A DNA stretch of 64,000 bases from Stercorarius parasiticus (Eukaryota; Chordata; Aves; Charadriiformes; Stercorariidae). This document shows, piece after piece, positions 1 to 12,900 of the stretch. The stretch lies in NCBI GenBank assembly GCA_013396915.1, contig VWZL01001934.1, forward strand, positions 141,122 to 205,121, given 5' to 3'. Under the pieces are notes generated by a model, which searched no databases, was not told the origin of the DNA, and was given only the letters and a program-made list of their open reading frames with translations. Position numbers and translations under genes: made by a program. Positions within the stretch are counted from its first letter, which is position 1, and every line of letters starts with the position of its first letter.

Positions 1-3000
1 TCAGAAGTTCTGCTCCAAATGTTAAATCACTTAAAGCTCAAGGATATTTATGTCTAGGATTATTTGAAAGCCTGTGTTTGCTGTAGGTTTGTTGTTGGCT
101 TTTTTTAAAATGTTTTTTAATATTGGTTCTCTGTATTCTTTATTGTAAAAACTCTGCTGGCAGCAGTGGTCTCTGTTGCAGTTGTTTTATCCTCACCTGA
201 TAAATGGGAGTATGAGAGAGGCTGATAGGCAGCGTGTGCAGCAGAAGGTCTGTGATACTTCAAGATTTTGGGAAGGAGAGGAAAAGCAGCGTATGTAAAA
301 TGTCTCATGGTCAGCATATTAGGAAATAAAAATTGGTACTCTTACCTGCAACAGGTGACATCCTGTGTCGCCTGACATGCTGTGTCACCTTCATGCTTTT
401 TGCGTGTATCTTGTCATCTTACCAAACTTCCACCAAAGACAAAAACCTGTTTCATGAAGATCCATAGTCTTTCTTGGTTGCTTGAACCTCTTCCTCCTGC
501 CGGCTCTGCTCACTGCTGGAGTCTAGGGAGGGCTAGAAATTCTGAACCTGAGGGAACATAATGGTTAGCTACTCTGGTCCCTTTTAAACAAGCCCCGACC
601 CTGAACTAGTGATACTCACTTAAATTCCAGTTGCATTAGGACATGTCTCCATAGAAGACACTCAGCCTTGATTCCAAAGATTTCAAACAGGGGAATCCCT
701 GTTTGGTTGTTAGGTATACAGCTCCCACACTTTAATTTCTCTTGTGATGACTTCTGCAGTGCTTTTACATTTGCAGACCACATTCAAATTAAAGCAAGAT
801 GAAGAATGATCTGTTTATTGATGTCTTTCGTGTACCATCCCAGTGCCCTCGGCAATGGGAGCTACCACCAGGCAAATATTTACTTTACAAATTGGGGTAA
901 ACGGGATGGAGAGACTCAAGTATTTTGTGCTCTAAATGGAGTAAATTATCAGATTATGTGAGTAAATCTATGCGGGAGAGTTTACTTATCTGTTTGCCTT
1001 ATCTTAATGCATGCTCAAAAATAGGAAGGCAATGATAAGGATGGTTCATGAAGGAAGGGAAAAGGCTGAAGGGGCAGAAGTCAGAGGACAGAGGGATGAA
1101 AGTGAAGCAGCTTATAAGTGAATATCCCAAATCGCAAGGATTTAACTCAGCATTCTGGTGGAGTTAGAGGGGGCTCAGAGGCCGAAGGCTTGCGTACTTC
1201 AGGGTAGGTGGAGCTGAATGCTTTAGGTCAGTGTTCCCCCTGTGGTGCATAAGACTGCATGTTCCAAAATAGCTAACATTCGCTTCATATCAAGCCTTTT
1301 TTAAGGATATTTCAGACGTGGCACATTGACAGATGCGGTCAAATAATTCTGAAAATACAGGTTAGGGTTTCCTTTACTGTAATAGCATCATAGACAGACA
1401 AAAATGTATTACCTTACTTATGCTGTTCTCTTCTCTGGTGATGTTATCTAGTTTAAAGGTATTTTTATTTCACTGGGTATTAATGAGCCTTGAGAGTGAA
1501 TGCAAAAATAGAATGTGGTAGAGAGTTGTGTAAATATGCAAGTTGATTCCGTGAACTGTGTTTTATTATTTGATTAGCGAGTAGCGGGCTAGTGAGCTCT
1601 GGGATTTGCTGCTTTGCTGGTAATAGGCAGGTTTTTTAAATGTTGGGCAAACACATTATGAGTGTGACTCTGTGTAGTAGAATTAGAAGAACAAGTGTAT
1701 TTTTATTACTTTTCCTTTTTGGATAAATGTTTGTGATTACTGCAGCAGATGTCTGGTTTTTATACTTACAGTTGCATGGTGACAGTCTTTCAGGCTTCGC
1801 GCTGGACGTATTCCTAACTGTGACTCAACCGCTGATGGAAGAAGGAATGGAATTAGAGGAGGTGAAACAACAAGTGTTATTACTGATCAGCAGTAGGACT
1901 AAATGCAGGACTGATTAGTGTCTATATTTGTTCTTTTCCTAGTGAAAGCCGTCAGGTGAAGGAAGTCCTTGTAAGTGTTTCTGAAGTACCTTTACTCAAG
2001 AAAAGTAAACCATTACAGTTCTTCTAAATTTTAGGAAGGCCATACAACTTCAGTTTCAGTTTGCCTTGGTTTCCCTAAATACCCTAAGTAGTTTATGAGC
2101 CTTTTATCCTTGGGCGTGTACAGATTAAATATATTTTTAAGCCATAGGTTCCATCTTCAGGTGTTTTTTTCACACTGGTCAGGTATTTACATGCATAGCT
2201 GTCGATAACTCTGGGTGTTAAATAGATGTATAGAACAATGCCCGTTCGTTCTTTGAGAAATACAGCACCCCCATGGAAAAGGAACTGACTTTGCAGGATT
2301 CAGAGCATGGGTTTGTTTGGGGTTCTTTTAATTGGGTCTCCCAGGGAAATGCACGGGAGTGATGAGTTGTTGTTTCCCTTCCACTCCTCCTTCCCCCCAT
2401 CAATCTCAGGGAACTTTTTAGCAATTAATTGCTAATCTTTTTGATGCATGTGGAATATCACATTGCTTCTGGGGTAAGCTGACATAGAGCCACCGACTGC
2501 TGTAGCTGTATTTAATTTCACTGAATGCTTACAATGATTCTTTATGTAGCTCAAGGCAGAACTAGGGTAAATGTGGTGGTGTCACTTCTCAATGCAGTTG
2601 CACCTTGGTTGTAAAGCTACAAGCTTTTCATAGTTTGCAACACAAAGTGTCTTTGGCGTACCTCAGAGGCAGGAGGCTCTATGGATTTCGGACGTGTCTT
2701 TGATGAGACATAGGAATTTAAGTTGTAACGCACAAAAATTTGTCAGTCTTGATGAGCACTTCTGCTAGAAAACGTAACATGCAACTGAAGGGGGAAAAGA
2801 CATAGCAGTCTAGCAATTAAAATGGACATGGTTGTTAAAAGGAGGTCATCAATTTGCGGAAGTGGACAGAGCTGCATTGGATGTCTCTTTCCAGTCAGTT
2901 GATTATTCTACCCTTTGTTCTATATTGGTACAAATCTTGGGTTTCTCTGATCAAGACCTTCCCTATCACAGATTATTTCTTTCACCAGCTCTGCCTCTAC

Positions 3001-6000
3001 CTTAAAAAAAATCAGGCTTTTTACTGTGAAAAATGTGTGCCTTCCCCCCGCCCCCTTTTTTTTTATTTTCCTTATTTTAGTTTCCTTTTGCAGTCACAGC
3101 ACAGTCTCGCTGCCCTCTCCAATGTTTGGGTGGTGGAAATCCATAGACCCAGAGCAAGTAATGCCCTGTCGTCGTGGCCACTTGGGGGAGTCAGAATGCA
3201 AGGCGTGTGCCCTCCTCTGCCCAGGAAGAACTTGACTTTCCAGCAAAGAAGTGGAGTGAGAAGAATGGGGGAAACTCGTGTTCCAGGAGATACTTCAGTC
3301 AGTGGAGCAGGCTTGGTCAAGTTTCTGAGTGTCAGGAAACTTGATGGTTGATGGCAAACACAAACTGGTAGCAATTTACCAAAAAAAAATAAATCTTAGC
3401 AAGAGAAATGAAGGCTTTTTCCTTCTAGAAGGTTGGGTTTTCTCCAAGTAGGTTAATTTTTGGCTTGCAGCATTAACTATTGTTGGAATAAGAAACAACG
3501 GACCCCACCTGAACTGCAGCCTAAGGAATCCCTTCCCTTAGTGGTGTCCCACCCGCCTCTCAGCGTTGTTAAGTCCCATCTGGGTGTCCCAATAGCGGTG
3601 GCTCCCAGTACTAACCAGTTCTCCATCCACCAGTTGACTTTCAGCGGGTGACTTAGTTTGAAGACAGGAGGCTAAACACAGGCAGTTAACTTTGGTGCTG
3701 TTTCTGCGTTTGTGTGCTCCTGAAAAATACAAGTACTGCTAAGGGGCGTTCCTGTAGGAGGAAAAAAAAAAAAAAAACTTAGTCTCTGAAATACTCTGAT
3801 TAAACTTTGAACTAGAAGTAGATATGGATGGGGAGGAGCATGGTGAGCTCTTCATCCTCATGGGAGCTTTTGAATATTTCAGGATCATAAAATAAGTGGA
3901 CTTTTTGAACATAAAAGATGTGTTGTAACCAAACTTTTCATATAATCATCACCAGAAGGTTAATCCTCCCCTCTCAACGCACACCTACTCCTGCAAGCTG
4001 TTCACTTACACCGGTTGCCTCTTTGCTAATAAGCTTTGAAAAGCAAGTTCGTTAATGTGCTTACTGCAGATTGTGCTTTAATGAGCCTTTCTCAATGCCT
4101 CCTATCTTATCTTGAGCCTGATAAGAACGAAACGTTCCTGTGACATTGCTATAAATCACATTTTATTGATGCATCTCAATATGAAATGCCTGCTGCAGTT
4201 TGATGGTGTCTGTTTGCTTTGGAAGGGATAGCGCTGTACAAATACGGGTCTGAGGTTTTCTTGTGACATGGGGATTGCTGGGGGAAGGATTTTTTTGAGT
4301 TACATGGGAGGCTTTTTGCATGCATGTGAAAAAGGAGGACATTGCCAGTCACCTTCCACATCAATCAGTTCTTGAATTGTGCAAGGTTATTGTTAGTCCT
4401 GAGCACTAATTTTACCTGAAATTAAGACTTTTTTCTTCCCCTGCCCCTCTTCTCAGGACTATGTAAAAACTACTGTGTGGCTTTGTTGTGTAAAACCAGG
4501 AGGCTGCCTGTGAGTCAGTCTGCTGGAGACCTGAGCTGACAGATAAGTTAGGTACTTCTGTTCTGCTTTATTGGCACATGAATGCATTTAAGATGAAGGG
4601 AGCAACTGAGAAGGCACATGTAATAAATAAACTATGTGGTGCAAGCTGTACAAACCTAGTAGTGATGTGAACTATGCTCAACATGAGGAATCTACAGACA
4701 AAGGTAATCCGTGCTGGACCTGTTTGTTCCCCACAGTAATCTCAAGGAGCTTTAAGACTGCTCTAATGGCTTACTCCATCAGCCCGTAGGAGAACATGGT
4801 GGCTGAGTATCACTGGGGGCCCAACCAGTCTGGCGGTACCTTCTACTCTACTACAGAGAGAAAGGTGGAAAATGACTTTTACAAATGTTACTCTGCTGCT
4901 TTTTCCAGAGTGACGATTTGTGCTGGTGCTGCACAAAGTAGCCCCAGTCTGGGACATACGCATTGGCAAAGTTAAGCTCCTGTAATTAATCTTGTAAGCG
5001 TGATTTTAAATACCTCCATGCCTTCTGTAGCCATAAAAGAGGTGTTTGTCCTTCATCAACTGTGTGGGTGGGGAAGTGAGCTGTGACTTTGAACTCACTA
5101 CGATGGATGTTGCTTAGCGATCGTTTCCAATTGCTATGGGCAGCATCTGTTTAAGAAACACCTGTGTGCCGGTTACTGAGTTGTCCAGAGCTGGGCGTGA
5201 TTAGGTTTACATTCAGCAGCGTCAGTCACGGATGTTTTGCAGGTTTTTTGTTTCAGTGCTTTCAGCTAATGTACGCTGTTATTCATGCTGCTGTTTGTCT
5301 ACCTGAAAAACAGGCCAGCCGGTCTTTCAGCCCTTCCCCAGCAGGCCTTTATTTTCAGTTGATGCAAATTTTAATGGCTATCAGGAAGTTGAATTTGGGG
5401 AAGTTTATTGTTTTCAGATTTAAACGGTAAATCTTTGCAATTTTTATTGAGCCTAACTGTGAACATTTGTCTGTACTTGCAGGTGAGAGTGTCTTTGAAG
5501 TCACACTTCAATACTAATACCAAATAACTTTTAAATGTATAAAGACTGTCTATAGGCTCAAATTTTGATGCTTCTGCTAGTGCTGTGTTTGAGGTGGAAA
5601 TTATTTATTCCTCTAAACTCTTCCATTTTATTTGTGCTTTGATCAAATCCTATTTCAACATATTATTTATCTGTAAGTGTGGTGCTGAGTGCTTTGAAAA
5701 TAATGGTTCCAATCTCTTCTTGGGCTGGATGGAGTCTTCTGAAGCACTTGAGACTCTTACATTATGCCACCTATTGCCATTCCAGGTTGTTCGTTAGACA
5801 GAGTAAGTCCATACCTGAGTTTAGGAGCAAGCCCTTTCCCTTCCTTTTACAAATGCAAGAGCTGTTAAGGTGCATTGCTCTCTGCCGCACATCCAATATC
5901 CATGTATTCCTAACAGTTCCCTTTGCAGAACAACTGCATCATCCACCTGGAAGGTTCCACTTTTTTTTTTTTTTAATCCAGGTTCTTGCTTTTATGCTTT

Positions 6001-9000
6001 TGGTGCAGTTAAACAATGGAACCCATCAGTCTGTGTTATAACTACAGGCATACCTGTTTATACATCCTTGACAGGTGTTTGCTTAACTCTGTTGTGCAAT
6101 AAATGATGTGCGTGACAATAGGTACAACGAAACATCCTTTTGAGTTAAGAGCATTGATGATTTGTTTTAAGAGAATGTTTCCCTCTTCTGTGAAATCTAT
6201 CTGGCTATGCTATATTTCTGGTTCACTAATGAGGACAGACACTTCGACTTATTGAATTACACGTGTTCTCTGTACTCATTGCAGAAAGCAAGATGGGAAC
6301 AAAACAGGGAATTTTGTTTGCTTCTTCCTGACCAACTCGGAGGCTTTATTCAACTGATTTTTCTGGTCTAACAACATGTAATCAACAGAGACAGCAATTT
6401 TAAATGTCTGTTTTAATGAAGCTTTAATTGTGCAGGTGCTCAGCAACTATATTACTAACTCCACAGCTTTCAGAATGGAAAAGGGCAGCTGCTGTATTGA
6501 AGAAAAGCGATCAAACCTGAGTATAACAATGACGTACACAATAATAACACAGTGCCTTATGAAAGGACTGAGATATTTGCAGTGGGGCTCAGTTGGCATC
6601 ACCAGGTTTGTGGTTTAGTGTGTCTGCATCTGCTTCTCACTGCAGGAAAGGAGGTACTTTCTGCATTGGGCTTTGTTGTGAGAATAGACATTTCTCACCA
6701 GAAGGATGGTAAAATATACTTCAGGCCAAAAATGGGGATGATTAAATAGATTCCTAAAGCCTTGAATGAATAATTCTGTTCTGTTCTACATGGACATTGG
6801 ATTGGGGTGCAATTTTTTGCTGAGGACTTCATCGCCGTGGAAGGAGTAAACCATCGCTTGGAAATACCACGGGCAGGTGGAATGAGCATATGGGCCTGGG
6901 ATTCAGTGGCTCCTTGATGCTGTCTTACTGAATGATGCAGTTTGCTAGACCTCTTCCCCAGTTTCCTGGCCCACGTTGCCAGATGGAAGGGGGCTTGAAT
7001 AATTCACACTACACAAAGTTGTTTGAACATCAGTCCATTTGAAAATCTGATCTTTTAAATGCCTGGGTACGGTTCAGGAGATGGGGTCTATTCCCAACTC
7101 TCCCAGTTGTTTGATATGTAACTTCTTCAGAGAGCTGGGGTGACTTGTTCCTTTGTTTCTTGTCCTAGATTTTTGCATACTTATTTTGTGACTTAAGGTA
7201 GACTCTCCTAGTTTGTGTTAGTGATGTGCCTAGCACAGTGGGGCCTGAATTTGAGCAGGACCTCTACAGGGGTAACATAATACAAGTAACAATATAGTTG
7301 ATAAGAATTGCTAACTACTGTTGTTTTAGCAGTTCTGAGCGGATTAGGTTGTATTAGCCACAGATCAGTAAAATTATTTATATTAAAAAAAAAAAAGAAG
7401 AAAATGAACCGGGAAGTCACATTATCTACAGTTCTTGAAAGATACAATCTCTCAGCTTGGTGGTTATCTCTTCATTTTCCCAGAAAAGTTCATCATCTTT
7501 GTGCTAACCTCTCCCCCCTGTTCCCTCCACCCCACGGTAGCAGCTGGAAGGGTTAGTGCATGTGTTTTCCACCCCCCGCCCCGGCCTTCCCCAATTAAGA
7601 GTTCTCTTTCCATTAAATAAATAAATAAAACCTAATCGAGCAGACAGAGTGTGTGAGACCCTGTTTTCCCTCCCAGAGCTGAAGTTAAAAATTATTCAAT
7701 GTAAAATTCCTGGCCTGTGAAGCAGAGGCTCTGTACTGTACCAGGCAAAGATTTTCACCAGCATTCTCTTGCTTAGCCAAGGCTGAGATAACAGGCACTG
7801 TAGAGCACTTGGTGGAATAAATCTACGGTTCCGAGATTCCATCGGGGTGTTCATCTTCCACTTTGTTTTTCCTGTGCTTAAAAAGGTATTTGCGTGAACT
7901 TAAGAGTTGAGATTTGTCTTGACTTTTTTTTTTCCTTAATGCGAACAAAGCCAAACGAAGCTAGGTGGTGGTGTTTTGGTGGTGTGTTTTTTTTTTTCTT
8001 TGCATTTAAATGACAGCGACTGGAGAGAACAAGTAAGTGGTTAGATTTTATCTTCTCTTAATGAAGAATTTTCTTGAGGGACAGTTGTAATTGTGCTTTG
8101 CGATGTTTTGATGCAGTTTTGAAAGTGCTTTAGGAACAAAAGGGTAAAAGTGACTGAATTTTCAGACCCTCGAGTCAAAAGAAATGAGACTGAATGACAA
8201 CAGTTCTGTGGTCCAGCGTGACTTCTTGAGACAGTGACTAGTAGCAAGGTGATTCTTGTCCCTGACTTGTGTATTAAAGGAGCTACCTGCAAGTTACTTC
8301 CTAGCTTTCTGATAATTTCTGAAAATGCTCAACCACCAGTATGGTTGCTTGAGAAGGAGAAGTGAAATTACCAGTGGAATAAAAAGACAAAACACTTTCT
8401 AATTTTTTAATTTTTTTTTAAACACAGGGATCTGTAGTGTTTGGTATTGTTTGTAATCGTATCTTGGCTATTTACTCGGGGTGTGGACTTCTATTGTTGG
8501 TTTATTAGCATAATTACCAGGCAGCCTGTGAAACCCATTTCCAGTTCAGAGGGGTCCTAGATGTGTTGTACAAGTGTTAGTGGCGAAGTCAGGAGACTTA
8601 CGTTGCCATGTAGAAAATAGATGTGCACTGAATCTTTCAACAAAGGCGGCCTAATACAAAATCTGTGCTCTTTCTAATGAGTGGATAGCTAAAAAAAACC
8701 AACGTGTCTGGATAGAGGGGTACAGTCCTTAGCAGGTGTAAAGGTTAAGCTGTAGGAGAATTTCCAGCTTGCTGTCTGAAAATGAAGTAACTAGGTACTA
8801 TTTTGTGATTTTTTTTGGGGTATTTTTTTATGTCTACGCATGTCCTGCATCCATAGGGAAAGGAATTTGTTTTTATTTTTTCTTTTTTTAAATATTCAAA
8901 TGCTAGAAAACTACATATTGTAAATTGCAAATTCAGGTTAATACTCTAGCAGAGTGCAGGAGACAAATGTGGGTTTGGGCTTGAAATACAATTATCGAAA

Positions 9001-9766
9001 AGAACATAGCAAGAATAATTTTCATCCCCCCGCTGATGTGGTGCCAAGCATTCAGGGCGACTTGAAAAAACAAACGAAGCCCTAAGGTCACTTCAGATTG
9101 CCCTTGAGAATGCTGTAGGTATAGTTGCTATTTATTTCAGTAGGAAATTTTCAGACAACCAAGTGTCCGTCCCCTCCTTTGGGGACTCTGTGCGTACCTG
9201 TAAACATTTTCTGGGCTTTATTAGCTAGAGTGATAAGCATCCTTCTTGTTGTGGTGCCTTTTCTTTATGCGCTGGCAGGGAAATTTGTGCACGATGGCTT
9301 CCTGTCCCACAACAGGAGCGGGGCACAGATACTGTGAAGGCAAATCCCAATGCCAAAGGAGCCAGGGCTTTTAAGGAAGTGTTTGCTTATTGCTAATGAT
9401 TGCATGTATTTATTTTGAATGCATAAAAATGATGTGCTGGACTTGCAGGACTTCCTTAATTTCCTTTTTTTTTTTTATTTCCTATATGCTCTTCTACTCC
9501 TGGGTTTATTCCCACTATTTCTAGGCAGGCTGTGCCACAACCTGCCCTTGGGTGTCGTGACCTTTCTTTTTAGTGCTGTGGCCTTCCGTTGAACTGGGCT
9601 GGTAATAACGAAAGTAGCATCAATGATTCGATCTGCCCTGTGACGTCAGGGATCTTTTCTTGAACGTACAGGGCCAGATCCAGCTCCAGGGGACAAAACT
9701 TCACTTTGGACTACTTAGTTTTTAACTATTTAGATAAATCACCCCACTGGATTCTAGGCTATATGT
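1..9766. other. non-coding interval, no gene recognised
   Basis: I see no coding region, RNA gene or clear interspersed repeat here. Open frames are short (the longest is 165 codons, at 2854-3351) and give low-complexity or unrecognisable proteins. The interval is moderately AT-rich with scattered A/T homopolymers, for example T runs near 5963 and 7990 and an A run near 7385. It could be intergenic DNA or intron of a gene outside the window; the sequence alone does not decide. Confidence 0.6.
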
Positions 9767-9906
9767 TATATATATATACACACATATACATACACACACA
9801 CACACATATACATACACACACACACACATATACATACACACACACATATACATACACACACACACATATACATACACACACACACACATACACACACATA
9901 TATATA
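9767..9906. repeat. compound (CA)n/(TA)n microsatellite
   Basis: About 140 bp of alternating pyrimidine-purine sequence. A short (TA)n stretch leads into repeated blocks of TATACATA followed by (CA)n, and a final (TA)n run closes the tract. The blocks recur roughly every 20-28 bp, giving a higher-order pattern within the dinucleotide array. The long open frames on both strands here are artefacts of the repeat. Confidence 0.95.
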
Positions 9907-12900
9907 GGCTACATGCAATAAAAATTTCAAAAAAGCACAGTGGATCCAAAGCCCACAGAGGGCAACAGAAAAGCTCTGACCCACTTCCCTGGAATTTGGA
10001 TCAGGATTTTGATTAATATCTACTATATCTTTTCTAACAGAAAACTGTTTTGTTTTCATTTTGGCTTAAGTGAAAAGGGTAATTATTGCTAATGATTTAT
10101 TAGGGCACTGAAAGGTACAATGAGAACACATTTCAAAAGAATGGCAAAATGTTTTCTGGGAGGAATCACATTCAGGAGCTTTCTGACCTTGCTGAGCCAA
10201 CTGCTCTGGGGGCGGAGGGATACACAGGGACGCATCTTTTGACATCCCTTGATGTGTCTTGGGAACCCCCTTTTTTGTTCTTTTCCCTTTCTTGTTACCA
10301 AGAAGCAGAGTTTGGGATAGCTTTCTGGATCCAAGGGGCAATATAAACTGACTTTCCTTCTCATGCTGTGCGCCATGGAATCTGTGTGTCTCCAGGTCTG
10401 CTGCAACCGGCTAACAGAGGCAGGAATCTATTTTTCCTCTCAGTGTTCAGGTGAACGCACCACTTGGCCCACAGGGATACTTGCTGTGATATTATAATCT
10501 GCATCATAATACTGCAGTGTTCTACAAAGTATCGTGGGACTCGGTGGTGATTTTGGAAATGCTCGTGTGGCTCAGGCTGAAATCCATGTTATATGATAAG
10601 ATGGTACGTGGCAGTATATATGTTGTTCATAACAAGATGATTTCATATACTGATATAAGAATAACATCAAAATTAACATATGCTGATATTGAGTGAATGG
10701 GGCCAGAATGCAGCCTCTTGCATCAACACTAGTATAAAAATAGAAATTCTTGTTATTCATGTTGTAGTTATATCCAAACTGAGCATAATGCAGCCTCAGC
10801 CTTATTTAATATCCATGGCATTTAGTGAGAGTCTTTCTACTGACTTTGTGCTCCAATCTGGGTGCTTAATGGACACCTAAAAGTAACGAAAAGTAGGATC
10901 TGAGGGGGAGCAAAAAACTTAGACGGCACACAAAGCACTACTGAGCCTTTGCAAAGTCACCTCCCTGGGCTGGCAACTTTTCTGCTAGAATTCCGGTCAG
11001 GGCTCCTGACAGTTAATCCTAGTGGGGAAGCAGAATGGTGTGTTAAAACCAATTCTTTTTTTCAATAAAATGAATATGATAATATAGAACTGACTGTTGT
11101 TGACACTTTAGGCTGGTGATGTCACGTCTCAGGGCAGCACCTTCCAGTAAGAAAAAATGAGTTAATGTGTCAGGTTTATCGAGTGCATCTTAAAGGTCAA
11201 GTTTCTTGTCTGCTTGGGAAAATAGTGGTGGCTTCTTTCCTCAGTTAAGAACCCAGAAGAGTGTAATGACAATACCAAAAGGAGCTGTTTCTAAGTTTAA
11301 AGGCAACAGAAATGGTTCTTGGGCCCATGAAGGCCAGCATCTGGGACCACAACATAAGCAGCAAACCTGGAGTCAAGGGCAGGATCTTCTGACCCTCAGC
11401 AGGAGTGCAATGCGTAAGTCAGAAATGACTCCTGGTACAACCACTACCAGCTATTGCTGTTGGCAAGACGAGGAGCAATGGGAGGGACCTGATGCCCTAT
11501 AAAACATCTGAAACCGTTTTTCTTGTGCTGTGGTGGCAGGGGATAGAAACAGGTTGTTTCTGCTTGTCCTTCGGGGGTTAAAGAAACGCCGTGAGGAAAC
11601 CGCCTTAAAAACCTAGTCCTCTGTCTGTCAGACATTCCTCCACCCTGGTTGATAACTCACTGGTGTAGTTCATGTTTCCCAGTGGCCAGCCAAGAGCAGG
11701 GGCATGTTCTGAGTCAGCCTGGCCTGAGCCTACGCTGGGTGGGCAAGAAGCACCCGTCCTTGCCTCTTAACCACTCCTTCCTTACAAAGAAAACTTGCGT
11801 GTTTCTTCTTTGAACATTTGGAACCCATAAAGTTTTTCACCGTTTGATATTTATTATTAAAATTCAGCTGTAGGGCTTTTTTTTTTTTGGTTAGTGCAGA
11901 GGCTTGGCTCTCTCTACCGAAAGCAGGTTGAATATTTGTAACAGCTTCTTGGCCAATGCAAATCAATGGAGTTATGTGATGTGCGCTCAGCTGAGCAGTT
12001 CATTGGCCCACGTCCTAGAGATTTAGAAACCTGAGAACTCCCTCTTCCTTCTGTGTGCAAATGTAAATTTGTGTATTTCATAGACCCTTGGTTTTAATTA
12101 TATCTTGCAGCTACCCATTAAAACCTTAACCAGCAGTTTCTGCCTTCCCAAGGAAAAATGTTATTCTGCATTGCCTCTTATGCCTGGATCGTATTTTAAT
12201 CCCTTCTTTTGGGAAGCGTCCCCCAGCAGGAAGAAACAAGGCTTCGGAACACAGCTGGAAAGAGCATTTGTGATATTTTAAGCTGATGTTGGTCTCTTCC
12301 ATGGAACACATGAGTGACGGATGCTCTGTGAAAAGGAAAGAGAAACGAATATATGTTGTGAGAGAGAACAGTGTGAAACTTGCCATAAGATTAACCTAGT
12401 CATAAAGCAAAGTAACTAGAAATCAAAATGAAAGTGGATGCCCAGACAGAGAAGCTTGACCAGTTCCACTACGAAGCACTGTTTTATCAACTCAGAACTA
12501 TTTTGTAAAGTATTGCAACAGCATGCAAAATAACTCTAACCTGCACCCAAGTAATTAAAAACAAAATAGTCTTTGGTTTTAGAAGATTGAGTAATGTAAT
12601 GAAGAATGAGGTATAAGGACAGGTTTGCTTCTTGGATATAGTTAGATATAATAGGATGGAGTTTGCAACTAGAAATAAAATCCACATCCTTCCCTATCTC
12701 TGAGCACCTGTCTGCCAGCACGTTACTTTGGGGTCTGTCATGGTATCAGAACTACTCATGTGACTATTTACATGTTACACTTGTGTTACCCGTGTCTTCA
12801 GAATCCCATCAGCCTTTTAGAACAATTTCCAACTTGGAATGCTAACAAACAAGGGTTCATCTTTTTGTAAAGATGCTCCATTCTTGAACGATAAGGAGCA

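Noticed and set aside
2854..3351. 165-codon open frame on the plus strand
   Set aside because: No recognisable domain, biased composition over a C/T-rich stretch, no clear splice or promoter context; overlapping frames are open on both strands.
9706..10059. open frames rich in His-Thr or Cys-Val repeats on both strands
   Set aside because: They are translations of the CA/TA microsatellite.
10940..10985. TGCAAAGTCACCTCCCTGGGC resembles part of MIR
   Set aside because: The adjacent diagnostic CATCTGTAAAATGGG block is missing.
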